Shown one piece after another: positions 41,264 to 50,231 of a stretch of 64,000 nt of DNA. The DNA comes from Burkholderiales bacterium. GTDB lineage: Bacteria > Pseudomonadota > Gammaproteobacteria > Burkholderiales > Burkholderiaceae_F. The stretch is from NCBI GenBank assembly GCA_016716275.1, contig JADJWR010000002.1, forward strand, positions 620,001 to 684,000. Reading direction: 5' to 3'. Position 1 is the first letter of the stretch. Each line of letters starts with the position of its first letter. A program made the translations under genes and the position numbers. The notes below the pieces were generated by a model that saw nothing but the letters and a program-made list of their open reading frames with translations, did no database searches and was not told where the DNA came from.

Positions 41264-42513
41264 GGCGGCTGCGCGCCAGGCTGGCGGGCGGCGGGGCCGA
41301 TGGTGGACGCCTGACGGTCCGCACCGGCGGCGGCCTGCTGGCGCTCGGCGGCGGCGGCTCGGCGCGCCAGCGCAGTCGCGGCGAGGAGCACGTCGACACG
41401 CCGCTGCTGGTGATCACCGCGGCGCTCGTTCTGCTCGGCGTGGTGATGGTTTACTCGGCGTCGATCACGCTGGCCGACTCGCCTCGCTACAAGGTCACGC
41501 CGACGCACTTCCTGGTCCGCCATCTGTTCGCCATCGCGGTGGCGTCGGCTGCCGCGGTGGCCGCATTCTCGGTGCCGATGACGCGCTGGCAGCGGCTGGC
41601 GCCGGCGGCCTTTGGCGCTGCTTTCGTCATGCTGGTGATCGTGCTGGTTCCCGGCGTCGGCACCGGCGCGCTCGGAGCGAAGCGCTGGATCCCGCTGGGC
41701 ATCCTGAATCTGCAGCCGTCGGAACTGATGAAGGTCGCCAGCGTGCTCTACGCGGCGAGTTTCACCGTGCGCAAGCAGGACTACATGCACAGCCTGAAGC
41801 GCGGCTTCCTGCCGATCGGCGCGGTGATGGTCGGCATTGGCGCACTGCTGCAGCTGCAGCCCGACCTCGGCGCCTTCATCGTCATCGTGGCGATCGCCAT
41901 GGGGATCCTGTTTCTTGGCGGACTGAACGGCCGGCTGTTCGTCGCCATCACGGTGCTGCTGGCGATCGGGCTGGCGGCGATCGTCTGGCTGTTTCCGTAC
42001 CGGCGCGAGCGGATCTTCGCCTACCTCGACCCGTGGTCGGCGGAGCACGTGCTGAACAAGGGCTACCAGCTGACGCACTCCCTGATCGCCTTCGGGCGAG
42101 GCGAGTGGTTCGGCGTCGGTCTCGGCGGCAGCGTCGAGAAGCTGCACTACCTGACCGAGGCGCACACCGACTTCATCCTGGCGGTGGTCGCCGAGGAACT
42201 GGGGCTGGTGGCGGTGCTGGCGGTGATCGTCGCCTTCTACTGGCTGACCAAGCGTGCGTTCGAGATCGGCCGCCAGGCGGTGGCGCTCGACCGCACCTTT
42301 GCCGGGCTGGTCGCGCAGGGCATCGGCATCTGGCTCGGCGTGCAGTCGTTCATCAACATCGGCGTGGCCAGTGGGCTGCTGCCGACCAAAGGGCTGACGT
42401 TGCCGCTGGTGAGTTACGGCGGCTCGGCGATGCTGGCGACCATCGTCGCGATCGGCCTGCTGCTGCGGGTGGATTACGAGAACCGGGTTCTGATGCGCGG
42501 AGGGCGCGCATGA
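41257..42513 (+). CDS. ftsW: Septal peptidoglycan polymerase FtsW
   Basis: A SEDS-family glycosyltransferase that polymerises septal glycan from lipid II together with FtsI. The 418-residue protein has about ten membrane helices after an unusual Gly/Arg-rich cytoplasmic leader of some 45 residues. Motifs include VMVYSASITLA, GAKRWIPLGILNLQPSELMK and the catalytic-loop region RIFAYLDPWS. GYQLTHSLIAFGRGEWFGVGLG and KGLTLPLVSYGGSA complete the set. A GGAGG Shine-Dalgarno sits within the murD end. Confidence 0.96.
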   Translation: MLGRLRARLAGGGADGGRLTVRTGGGLLALGGGGSARQRSRGEEHVDTPLLVITAALVLLGVVMVYSASITLADSPRYKVTPTHFLVRHLFAIAVASAAAVAAFSVPMTRWQRLAPAAFGAAFVMLVIVLVPGVGTGALGAKRWIPLGILNLQPSELMKVASVLYAASFTVRKQDYMHSLKRGFLPIGAVMVGIGALLQLQPDLGAFIVIVAIAMGILFLGGLNGRLFVAITVLLAIGLAAIVWLFPYRRERIFAYLDPWSAEHVLNKGYQLTHSLIAFGRGEWFGVGLGGSVEKLHYLTEAHTDFILAVVAEELGLVAVLAVIVAFYWLTKRAFEIGRQAVALDRTFAGLVAQGIGIWLGVQSFINIGVASGLLPTKGLTLPLVSYGGSAMLATIVAIGLLLRVDYENRVLMRGGRA

Positions 42514-43595
42514 GCCATCTGATGGTCGTCGCGGCCGGCACCGGTGGCCACGTGATGCCGGGACTGGCGGTGGCCGAGGCGCTGCGCAGCCGCGGCTGGA
42601 CCGTGTCCTGGCTCGGCACGCGCGCCGGCATGGAACGTTCGCTGGTCGAGCCGCATGGCATCGCTTTCGACCCGATCGATTTCGCGAGCCTGCGCGGCAA
42701 GGGCATCGGCACGCTGCTGCTCGGCGGCATCCGCCTGCTGCGGGCGATGTGGCAGAGCCGCGCCGCGATCCGTGGTCGCCGCCCGGCTGTCGTCTTCTCC
42801 ACCGGTGGCTACGTCGCCGTGCCAGCGGGGCTCGCCGCCTCGCTGCAGAGCGTGCCGCTTGCTTTGCTGAACGCCGACGCGGCGCCGCTGCTGTCGACAC
42901 GGATGCTGCGTTCGCTTGCTTCGGCCGTGTTCTGCGGCTTTGACGGCGCCGCGGCAAGGACCGCCGGTGAACGCGGCCTGGTCACCGGCAATCCGGTTCG
43001 CGCCGAGATTGCGACCGTGCCGCCGCCGGCACAGCGGTTCGTGCAGCGCAGCGGCCCGCTGAAAGTGCTGGTGGTCGGCGGCAGCCTGGGCAGCCAGGTG
43101 CTGAACGAGACCGTGCCGGCGGCGCTGGCGCTGCTGCCCGCGACGGATCGTCCGACGGTGGCGCATCAGTGCGGGGCCGCTCACGCGCAGGCGGCGCGCG
43201 CCGCCTACGAAGGCGCCGGCGTGACGGCCGAAGTGCTGACCTTCATCGACGACATGGCGCGCCGTTACGGCGACGCCGACATCGTGATCTGCCGGGCCGG
43301 TGCCATCACCGTGAGCGAACTGGCTGCCGCGGGCGTTGCATCGCTGCTGGTGCCGCTGGTGGTTTCCACCACCGCGCACCAGCGCAGCAATGCCGAGTTC
43401 ATGGCGGCGAACGGCGCGGCGATCCACCTGCCGCAGGCGCAGATGTCGGCCGAGCGGCTGGCCGGCGAGCTTCGGCAACTGAACCGTGACCGGCTGCTGG
43501 CGATGGCGAACAGGGCGCACGCACTCGGCCGACGCGACGCGACCGAGGTGGTGGCCAACGCGATCGAGCACATCGTGCGCGAGGCCGGCCGATGA
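42510..43595 (+). CDS. murG: UDP-GlcNAc:lipid I N-acetylglucosaminyltransferase (variant MurG)
   Basis: Adds GlcNAc to lipid I to give lipid II at the inner face of the membrane. The 361-residue GT-B protein has AAGTGGHVMPGLAVAEAL (first G-loop), STGGYVAVPAGLAASL, VTGNPVRAEI, VVGGSLGSQVLNE and VICRAGAITVSELAAAGVASL. The usual HEQN...NR segment after the GGY motif is replaced by LLNADAAPLLSTRML, an atypical acceptor-domain loop. Being in the dcw cluster and retaining the donor-site motifs, it is almost surely the functional MurG. Confidence 0.93.
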   Translation: MSHLMVVAAGTGGHVMPGLAVAEALRSRGWTVSWLGTRAGMERSLVEPHGIAFDPIDFASLRGKGIGTLLLGGIRLLRAMWQSRAAIRGRRPAVVFSTGGYVAVPAGLAASLQSVPLALLNADAAPLLSTRMLRSLASAVFCGFDGAAARTAGERGLVTGNPVRAEIATVPPPAQRFVQRSGPLKVLVVGGSLGSQVLNETVPAALALLPATDRPTVAHQCGAAHAQAARAAYEGAGVTAEVLTFIDDMARRYGDADIVICRAGAITVSELAAAGVASLLVPLVVSTTAHQRSNAEFMAANGAAIHLPQAQMSAERLAGELRQLNRDRLLAMANRAHALGRRDATEVVANAIEHIVREAGR

Positions 43596-44983
43596 AGCAC
43601 GCGGTCCGGCAGATCCACTTCGTCGGCATCGGCGGTGCCGGCATGAGCGGTATCGCCGAGGTGCTGCTGAACCTCGGCTTCACGGTCAGCGGCTCGGACG
43701 CCGCTGAGAGCGCCGCCACCCGCCGCCTGGCTCGCTTGGGCGCGAAGGTGTCGATCGGCCACGCGCCGGAGCAGATCGCCGGCGCCGATGCGGTGGTCAC
43801 CTCCACCGCGGTGCACGGCGACAACCCGGAAGTGATCGCCGCCCGCGCCCGCCGAGTTCCGGTGGTTCCCCGGGCGGTGATGCTCGGCGAACTGATGCGC
43901 CTGAAGCAGGGAATCGCGATCGCCGGCACGCACGGCAAGACCACCACGACCAGTCTGGTGGCCAGCGTGCTGGCCGCCGGTGGCCTCGACCCGACCTTCG
44001 TCATCGGCGGGCGGCTGAACTCCGCCGGCGCCAACGCCCGCCTCGGCAGTGGCGAGTACATCGTCGTCGAGGCGGACGAGTCGGACGCCTCGTTCCTGAA
44101 CCTGATGCCGGTGATGGCGGTGGTCACCAACATCGACAACGACCACATGGAGACCTATGGCCACGACTTCGCGCGGCTGAAGGGCGCCTTCATCGAGTTC
44201 CTGTCGCGGCTGCCGTTCTACGGCCATGCCGTGCTGTGCGCCGACGATCGTCACGTGCGCGAAATCCTGCCGTTCGTTTCCAAGCCGGTGCTGACCTATG
44301 GTTTCGCCGCCGATGCGCAGTACCGTGCCGTCGATGCCGCGGCCGATGGCACGCAGATGCGCTTCACGGCGCTGCGCGAGGGCGCCGCGACGCTGTCGGT
44401 GCAATTGAACCTGCCGGGCAGGCACAACGTTGCCAACGCGCTGGCAGCGATCGCAGTGGCCACCGAACTGGCGGTCGCCGACGAGGCGATCCTGGCCGGA
44501 CTGGCGAGCTTCACCGGGGTCGGCCGGCGCTTCGCCCGCTACGGCGAAGTGGCGATTGCCGGCGGCAGCTTCACGTTGATCGACGATTACGGCCATCACC
44601 CGGCCGAGATCGAGGCGACGCTCGCCGCGGTGCGCGGCGCCTACCCGGGGCGGCGCATCGTGCTGGCCTTCCAGCCGCATCGCTACACGCGCACGCGCGA
44701 CTGCTTCGAGGACTTTGTCCGCGTGCTGTCGACCGCCGACGCACTGCTGCTGGCCGAGGTCTACGCCGCCGGCGAAGCGCCGATCGTTGCCGCCGACGGC
44801 CGCGCGCTGGCGCGCGCCCTGCGTGTCGCCGGCAGGGTCGAGCCGGTGTTCATCGACGGCATCGATGCGATGCCGCAGGCGATCGTCGAAGCGGCGCGCC
44901 CGGGCGACGTGGTGGTCACGATGGGTGCCGGCTCGATCGGCCAGGTGGCCGGACAACTGGCGCCACAGGAGGGGGCCGAATGA
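43592..44983 (+). CDS. murC: UDP-N-acetylmuramate:L-alanine ligase
   Basis: The first Mur ligase, adding L-alanine to UDP-MurNAc. The 463-residue protein starts IHFVGIGGAGMSGIAEVLLNLG, a dinucleotide-like fold, then the ATP loop GTHGKTTTTSLVASVL. VVEADESDASFL and TNIDNDHMETYG follow. The C-terminal domain contains DDYGHHPAEIEATL and AFQPHRYTRTRDCF. It overlaps murG and ddl by four bases each. No murB lies between murC and ddl. Confidence 0.97.
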   Translation: MKHAVRQIHFVGIGGAGMSGIAEVLLNLGFTVSGSDAAESAATRRLARLGAKVSIGHAPEQIAGADAVVTSTAVHGDNPEVIAARARRVPVVPRAVMLGELMRLKQGIAIAGTHGKTTTTSLVASVLAAGGLDPTFVIGGRLNSAGANARLGSGEYIVVEADESDASFLNLMPVMAVVTNIDNDHMETYGHDFARLKGAFIEFLSRLPFYGHAVLCADDRHVREILPFVSKPVLTYGFAADAQYRAVDAAADGTQMRFTALREGAATLSVQLNLPGRHNVANALAAIAVATELAVADEAILAGLASFTGVGRRFARYGEVAIAGGSFTLIDDYGHHPAEIEATLAAVRGAYPGRRIVLAFQPHRYTRTRDCFEDFVRVLSTADALLLAEVYAAGEAPIVAADGRALARALRVAGRVEPVFIDGIDAMPQAIVEAARPGDVVVTMGAGSIGQVAGQLAPQEGAE

Positions 44984-45948
44984 CGGGCCCGGCGCTCGAT
45001 CCGAAGTCCTTCGGCAAGGTCGGTGTGCTGCTCGGCGGCCGCAGCGCCGAGCGGGAGGTGTCGATCATGTCCGGCACCGGCGTGCTGCAGGCACTGCGCT
45101 CGCGCGGCATCGACGCGCATCCGTTCGATCCCGCCACCCAGCCGCTGGCCGAACTGGAAGCAGCGAGGTTCGACCGCGCCTTCATCGCGCTGCACGGGCG
45201 CTTCGGCGAGGACGGCACGATCCAGGGTGTGCTCGAGACGCTCCGCGTGCCGTACACGGGCAGCGGCGTGCAGGCGTCGAGCATCGCCATCGACAAGCTG
45301 ATCACCAAGCGGTTGTGGGCTGCCGAGGAGATACCGACGCCGGCCTGGCGTGAGCTGCATGCGCATACGGACTTCGGCCAGGTAGTTGCCGAACTCGGTG
45401 ACGCGCTGATCGTCAAGCCGGTGCGCGAGGGCTCGACCATCGGTATCACCAAGGTGACGAGCCATGACCGCAACGAACTGGCGGCTGCCCACGAAGCGGC
45501 GCTCGCCTACGACGACGTGGTCATTGCCGAGGAACTCATCCGCGGGCGCGAGCTGACCTGCGCCATCCTCGGCAGCGGCGTCGCCGCCCGTGCCCTGCCG
45601 CTGGTCGAGATCCGCGCGCCCGGCGCCAACTACGACTACCAAAGCAAGTACTTCAGCGACGAGACGCAGTACCTGTGCCCGGCGCCGGTCGAGGACTGGC
45701 TGGCGCGCGACGTCCAGCAGCTGTGCCTGCGCGCCTACAACCTGCTCGGCGCCGGCGGCTGGGGACGGATCGACGTGATGCTGCACCAGGACGCACGCGG
45801 CGATAAGCCCTATCTGCTCGAGCTGAACACGTCGCCAGGCATGACCTCGCACTCGCTGGTGCCGATGGCGGCCCGGGCCGAGGGCATCGACTACGCCGAC
45901 CTCGTCCTGGAGATCCTTTCGCAGGCCTCGCTTGGAGTTCGCGCATGA
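44980..45948 (+). CDS. ddl: D-alanine:D-alanine ligase
   Basis: An ATP-grasp enzyme making D-Ala-D-Ala for MurF. The 322-residue product shows VLLGGRSAEREVSIMSG, ALHGRFGEDGTIQGVLE with the substrate loop, and YTGSGVQASSIAIDKLITK. VKPVREGSTIGITKV is the ATP-binding region and EIRAPGANYDYQSKYFSDET the omega loop. The metal-binding ELNTSPGMTSHSLVP closes it. The Tyr in the NYDYQSKY loop indicates the D-Ala-D-Ala, vancomycin-sensitive type. It is coupled to ftsQ. Confidence 0.97.
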   Translation: MTGPALDPKSFGKVGVLLGGRSAEREVSIMSGTGVLQALRSRGIDAHPFDPATQPLAELEAARFDRAFIALHGRFGEDGTIQGVLETLRVPYTGSGVQASSIAIDKLITKRLWAAEEIPTPAWRELHAHTDFGQVVAELGDALIVKPVREGSTIGITKVTSHDRNELAAAHEAALAYDDVVIAEELIRGRELTCAILGSGVAARALPLVEIRAPGANYDYQSKYFSDETQYLCPAPVEDWLARDVQQLCLRAYNLLGAGGWGRIDVMLHQDARGDKPYLLELNTSPGMTSHSLVPMAARAEGIDYADLVLEILSQASLGVRA

Positions 45949-46712
45949 GGGCGCGCGAGCCGGCGCCGCTGCTCAGCACGCGCGCGATGCGTCGTGCCGC
46001 CGTGCTGGTGTCGGCCGTCGCCGTCGCCGTGCTGCTGGCCGGCGCGGCCGGCTGGTTCGTCCAGCGGCCCTGGTTCGACCTGCGCCAGATCGAAGTGCGC
46101 GCCGCCGGCGGGGAAGGGCTGCGGCACGTCAACGCCAACGCCGTGCGCTCGGCGGCGATCGGGCGCCTGTCCGGAAACTTCTTCACCATGCGGCTGGAGG
46201 AGGCACGCCGGGTGTTCGAGTCGGTGCCCTGGATCGCCGCCGTGTCGCTGCGGCGCGGCTGGCCCGACCGGCTGCTGGTGACGCTGGCGGAGCACCGTGC
46301 GATCGCGATCTGGGACGACGGGCGTCTGCTGTCGGAGACCGGTCGGCTGTTCGTCGCCAACGTGGCCGAGGCCGAGGTGTACGGGCCGCTGCCGCAGGTC
46401 GATGCGCCGCCGCGCTTCAGCGTCGATGTGGCGCGGCGGCTGCCGCAGCTGGCGGCCTGGGCTGCGCCGCTTGGCCTGTCGGTCGACGCCATTCAGGTGT
46501 CCGAGCGGGCCAGCTGGACGCTGCGCGCCGACGGCGGGCTGGTAATCGAACTGGGCCGCGACGACCCGCCCGGCCGCCTCGACGAACGCCTGGCGATGAT
46601 CGCCGGTCACTACCCGACGATCGCGGCGCATGCAGGCGCCGACTTGCTGCGCATCGATGCTCGCTATCCGCAGGGGTTCGCCGTCGCTGCCGCTGCCCGC
46701 AGGAAACCATGA
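45945..46712 (+). CDS. ftsQ: Cell division protein FtsQ
   Basis: A bitopic division protein that, with FtsL and FtsB, gates septal wall synthesis. The 255-residue product has a short cytoplasmic tail, a membrane helix at about residues 17-36 (AAVLVSAVAVAVLLAGAAGWF), and a periplasmic POTRA domain (about 47-115). WFDLRQIEVRA begins the POTRA, and VPWIAAVSLRRGWPDRLLVTLAEHRAIAIW is its core. The second beta domain follows. It overlaps ddl and ftsA by four bases. Confidence 0.94.
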   Translation: MRAREPAPLLSTRAMRRAAVLVSAVAVAVLLAGAAGWFVQRPWFDLRQIEVRAAGGEGLRHVNANAVRSAAIGRLSGNFFTMRLEEARRVFESVPWIAAVSLRRGWPDRLLVTLAEHRAIAIWDDGRLLSETGRLFVANVAEAEVYGPLPQVDAPPRFSVDVARRLPQLAAWAAPLGLSVDAIQVSERASWTLRADGGLVIELGRDDPPGRLDERLAMIAGHYPTIAAHAGADLLRIDARYPQGFAVAAAARRKP

Positions 46713-47941
46713 GAACCGAAGCAAAGGACATCATCGTCGGGCTGGATGTCGGCACCTCGAAGGTTGTCGTCGCCGTCGCCGAGTTCGATCCCGACGGTCC
46801 GCTCAAGGTCATCGGGCTCGGTCAGTCCGCCTCCGAGGGGCTGCGCCGCGGCGTGGTGGTCAACATCGAGGCTACGGTGCAGTCGATCCGCCGCGCGCTC
46901 GAGGAAGCCGAGCTGATGGCCGGCTGCCGCATCGGCGAGGTCTACACCGGCATCGCCGGCAGCCACATCCGCAGCGTCAACTCCAGCGGCATGGTGCCGA
47001 TCAAGGACCGCGAGGTGTCCGCCGTCGACGTGGCGCGGGTGATCGAGACCGCACGCGCGGTGAACATCCCGACCGACCAGCAGGTGCTGCACGTGCTGAC
47101 GCAGGAGTTCATCGTCGACGGCCAGGAGGACATCCGCGAGCCGATCGGCATGAGCGGCGTGCGCCTGGAGGTGAAGGTGCACATCGTCACCGGCGCGGTG
47201 TCGGCGGCGCAGAACATCGTCAAGTGCGTTCGCCGATGCGGGCTGGAAGTGCAGGACCTGGTGCTGCAGCCGCTCGCCTCCAGCATGTCGGTGCTGACCG
47301 GCGACGAGAAGGAACTCGGCGTGGCGCTGGTCGACATCGGCGGCGGCACCACCGACATCGCCATTTTCACCGGCGGTGCGATCCGGCATACCGCGGTGAT
47401 ACCGATCGCCGGCGACCAGATTACCAACGACATCGCGATGGCGCTGCGCACGCCGATCCCGGACGCCGAGCAGATCAAGCAGCGCTACGGCGTGGCCAAG
47501 GAGGTGCTCGCCGACCCGAACGACCGCATCGAGATTCCAGGCGTCGGCGATCGCGCGCCGCGGCTGCTGTCGCGCCAGTCGCTGGCGGCGGTCATCGAGC
47601 CGCGCGTCGAGGAGCTTTTCACGCTGGCACACAAGGTGATCCGCGAATCGGGCTACGAGGAGATGCTTTCCTCGGGGATCGTGCTGACCGGCGGCACGGC
47701 GCTGCTGCCGGGCATCGGTGAACTGGCCGAGGACGTCTTCCTGAAGCCGGCCCGGCTGGGCTGGCCCGGCTATCAGGGGCCGCTCGCCGACGTGATGCGC
47801 AACCCCCGCTTCGCCACGGTCGTCGGCCTGCTGCTGGAAGCGCAGTCGCAGCGCCAGCGCGGGCGCCGCGCCGCTGCGCAGACGGGGTCGTTCGGGCAGA
47901 CGCTCAAGCGGATGCGCGAGTGGATCGTGGGCAATTTCTAG
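46709..47941 (+). CDS. ftsA: Cell division protein FtsA
   Basis: An actin-like ATPase that tethers FtsZ to the membrane and recruits later division proteins. The 410-residue product has IIVGLDVGTSKVVVAVAE (phosphate 1), the 1C domain with GIAGSHIRSVNSSGMV, and LVDIGGGTTDIAIFTGGAI (phosphate 2). GIVLTGGTALLPGI forms the adenosine motif. The C-terminal amphipathic helix TLKRMREWIVGNF is the membrane-targeting sequence. The Shine-Dalgarno AGGA lies within the ftsQ end. Confidence 0.97.
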   Translation: MRTEAKDIIVGLDVGTSKVVVAVAEFDPDGPLKVIGLGQSASEGLRRGVVVNIEATVQSIRRALEEAELMAGCRIGEVYTGIAGSHIRSVNSSGMVPIKDREVSAVDVARVIETARAVNIPTDQQVLHVLTQEFIVDGQEDIREPIGMSGVRLEVKVHIVTGAVSAAQNIVKCVRRCGLEVQDLVLQPLASSMSVLTGDEKELGVALVDIGGGTTDIAIFTGGAIRHTAVIPIAGDQITNDIAMALRTPIPDAEQIKQRYGVAKEVLADPNDRIEIPGVGDRAPRLLSRQSLAAVIEPRVEELFTLAHKVIRESGYEEMLSSGIVLTGGTALLPGIGELAEDVFLKPARLGWPGYQGPLADVMRNPRFATVVGLLLEAQSQRQRGRRAAAQTGSFGQTLKRMREWIVGNF

Positions 47942-48045
47942 CGGTGTCCGCACGGGGCGGGCGAACGGAGGAAGGCGGGCGATGAGGACTGGGTTGTATC
48001 CGCGTGAGGTGGGAAACGAGAAGGGTGCTAGGTCGGTCCGACGGA

Positions 48046-48070
48046 TCACGTTTCACGTTTCACATTTCAC
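48046..48070 (+). repeat. Tandem 7-bp repeat in the ftsA-ftsZ gap
   Basis: TTTCACG, TTTCACA and TTTCAC follow one another in tandem after a partial ATCACG copy, ending 22 bases before the ftsZ start. The 151-base gap is otherwise plain apart from GTCGGTCCGAC, a short inverted repeat at about 48032-48042. The array could be a slipped-strand repeat or regulator sites for ftsZ. Confidence 0.7.
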
Positions 48071-48092
48071 TCTTTTCCCATAGGAGGCAGGC

Positions 48093-49274
48093 ATGGCATT
48101 CGAAATTCTCGAAACGGAAACCCGTGGCACGGTCATCAAGGTGGTCGGCGTCGGCGGCGCCGGCGGCAACGCCGTCCAGCACATGATCAACCGTGGCGTT
48201 CAGGGCGTGGAGTTCATCTGCGCCAACACCGACCACCAGGCGCTCGTCAGGTCGACGGCAAGGAACATCCTTCAGCTCGGGTCGACCGGACTGGGCGCCG
48301 GCAGCAAGCCGGAGGCGGGCAAGCAGGCTGCGATCGAGGCGCGGGATCGCATCGCCGATGCGCTGCGCGGCGCGCACATGGTGTTCATAACGGCCGGCAT
48401 GGGCGGCGGCACCGGCACCGGCGCCGCCCCGGTGGTGGCCGAGATCGCCAAGGAACTGGGCATCCTGACGGTGGCAGTGGTGTCGAAGCCGTTCGATTTC
48501 GAGGGGCCGAAGCGCGCCAAGGTCGCCGACGCAGGTCTGGCCGAGCTCGAGGAGCGCGTCCATTCGCTGATCGTTATCCTGAACAACAAGCTCGAGGAAG
48601 TGCTCGGTGAAGACGCCGAAATGGCCGACTGCTTCCGTGCCGCGGACGACGTTCTTCACAACGCCTGTGCCGGCATCGCCGAGATCATCAACGTTCCCGG
48701 TTTGGTCAACGTCGACTTCGAGGACGTGAAGACGGTGATGGGCGAGCACGGCAAGGCGATGATGGGCACGGCCGCCGCCAGCGGCCTGGACCGCGCCCGC
48801 ATTGCCGCCGAGCAGGCGGTCGCCAGCCCGCTGCTCGAAGGCGTGGATCTGTCAGGCGCGCGCGGCGTGCTGGTCAACATCACGGCCAGCCAGTCGCTGA
48901 AGATGAAGGAAACGCGGGAGGTGATGAACACCATCCGCGCCTTTGCCGCCGACGACGCGACGGTGATCTTCGGTACGGTGTGCGACGAGTCGATAGGCGA
49001 CGACCTGCGGGTGACCGTCGTTGCCACCGGCCTCGGCCGGGCCTCGGCCCGCAAGCAGACCACACCTTTTACCGTCATCAAGACCGGCACCGACAACGTG
49101 CCGCTGAACGTTGCGCCTTCGGCGAGCTCGCACGCGACCGGTGACTACAGTCATTTCGATCAGCCTGCCGTGTGGCGCTCGCGCGAATCGGCCGCCGCGC
49201 GTGTGGCGGCGATGGAAGGCGCCGGACATGACCGCCTCGACATTCCGGCATTTCTGCGCAAGCAGGCCGACTGA
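48093..49274 (+). CDS. ftsZ: Cell division protein FtsZ
   Basis: The tubulin-like GTPase that forms the Z ring. The 393-residue product has IKVVGVGGAGGNAVQHMI, the GTP-binding tubulin signature MGGGTGTGAAPVVAEIA, the T7-loop NVDFEDVKTVM, and a linker from about residue 320. The conserved C-terminal peptide DRLDIPAFLRKQAD binds FtsA and ZapD (zapD is at 59.1-59.9 kb). AGGAGG precedes the ATG at ideal spacing, the strongest ribosome-binding site in the cluster, fitting high FtsZ demand. Confidence 0.98.
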   Translation: MAFEILETETRGTVIKVVGVGGAGGNAVQHMINRGVQGVEFICANTDHQALVRSTARNILQLGSTGLGAGSKPEAGKQAAIEARDRIADALRGAHMVFITAGMGGGTGTGAAPVVAEIAKELGILTVAVVSKPFDFEGPKRAKVADAGLAELEERVHSLIVILNNKLEEVLGEDAEMADCFRAADDVLHNACAGIAEIINVPGLVNVDFEDVKTVMGEHGKAMMGTAAASGLDRARIAAEQAVASPLLEGVDLSGARGVLVNITASQSLKMKETREVMNTIRAFAADDATVIFGTVCDESIGDDLRVTVVATGLGRASARKQTTPFTVIKTGTDNVPLNVAPSASSHATGDYSHFDQPAVWRSRESAAARVAAMEGAGHDRLDIPAFLRKQAD

Positions 49275-49306
49275 TCCGGCGTCGGTGATCGGTCGGCACC
49301 GGCCGG

Positions 49307-50110
49307 TCACTGCTCGCCGACGATGTCCACGTAGGCATGCCAGGTCGCGTGGCCGACGACCGGCACCGCGACCAGCAGGCCGACGAACAGCGTGACAAAC
49401 CCGGCGCCGACCAGCAGCACGATCAGCGCCGCCCACAGGAGCAGCGGCAGCGGGTTGGCGGCCAGCGCCCGTACGCTGGTGATGGCAGCCACGACGGTGT
49501 CCGTGCCGCGCGCCAGCATCAGCGGCACCGACACGACGCTCAGTGCGAAGACGATCGTTGCGAACACGCTGCCCACCGCAAAGTAAGTGAGCAGGAAGTC
49601 CCAGTGTTCCGGGCTCGCGACCCGGCCGATGAAGCCGGACAGGCTGGGCATGCCGGAGGAGAAGAACAGGGCGAAGGTGATCAGCGAAGCGCGCGCCCAG
49701 ACCAGCATGACGACGGTCAGGACCAGCGCGAACAGGGAGAAGGCCCCCAGGTTGGCTCGCCAGGCGGACATCGTGTCGCCGAGCCGGACAGGCTGGCCGG
49801 CCGCCAGCCGGCGGCTGATGTCGTACAGGCCGGTGCACAGGAAAGGGCCGAGCAGCAGGAACCCGGCGGTCAGCGCCGACGTGTACTCGTGGGCGTGGCG
49901 GAACACGAAGTAGATCAGCCAGCCCATCAGCGTGAAGGCGGCGCCGTAGAACAGGCTTGCCGATGGCGCGCGGCGCAGGTCGCGCCATCCGGCAGCCAGC
50001 CAGCGCACTGGCGCCGCCGTATCGATCTGCCGGACCGGCGGAAACGACGACGTGCGGGTGGCGCCGAGATCTGCCGGCGAAGGCGGCGGAGACGGTTTGC
50101 TGTCGGTCAT
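49307..50110 (-). CDS. DUF2189 inner-membrane protein
   Basis: A 267-residue protein with a Pro/Ser-rich cytoplasmic N-terminus and about six membrane helices (from residue 55). WLAAGWRDLRRAPSASLFYG begins the conserved DUF2189 region, and GPFLCTGLYDISRRLAAGQPV lies in its middle. VPVVGHATWHAYVDIV closes it. The function is unknown; in other bacteria DUF2189 genes occur near respiratory oxidase genes, which is not so here. It is convergent with ftsZ and divergent from lpxC. Confidence 0.85.
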   Translation of the reverse strand: MTDSKPSPPPSPADLGATRTSSFPPVRQIDTAAPVRWLAAGWRDLRRAPSASLFYGAAFTLMGWLIYFVFRHAHEYTSALTAGFLLLGPFLCTGLYDISRRLAAGQPVRLGDTMSAWRANLGAFSLFALVLTVVMLVWARASLITFALFFSSGMPSLSGFIGRVASPEHWDFLLTYFAVGSVFATIVFALSVVSVPLMLARGTDTVVAAITSVRALAANPLPLLLWAALIVLLVGAGFVTLFVGLLVAVPVVGHATWHAYVDIVGEQ

Positions 50111-50216
50111 GAACTGGGCGCCAGAAGAGTTGTCTGCAGGCCGGAGAACGCGAATTCTCGGGTCCGCCCGGTCCCGTGGCCAGCACCGGCGATGCCGCGG
50201 CGCAGCAGCCGGCGAC

Positions 50217-50222
50217 TACAAT
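50217..50222 (+). promoter_or_regulatory. Candidate -10 element hugging lpxC (near-leaderless mRNA)
   Basis: TACAAT ends nine bases before the lpxC ATG, so a transcript from it would carry a leader of only about three bases. No Shine-Dalgarno and no clear -35 are present. Confidence 0.4.
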
Positions 50223-50231
50223 TGCGACGTC

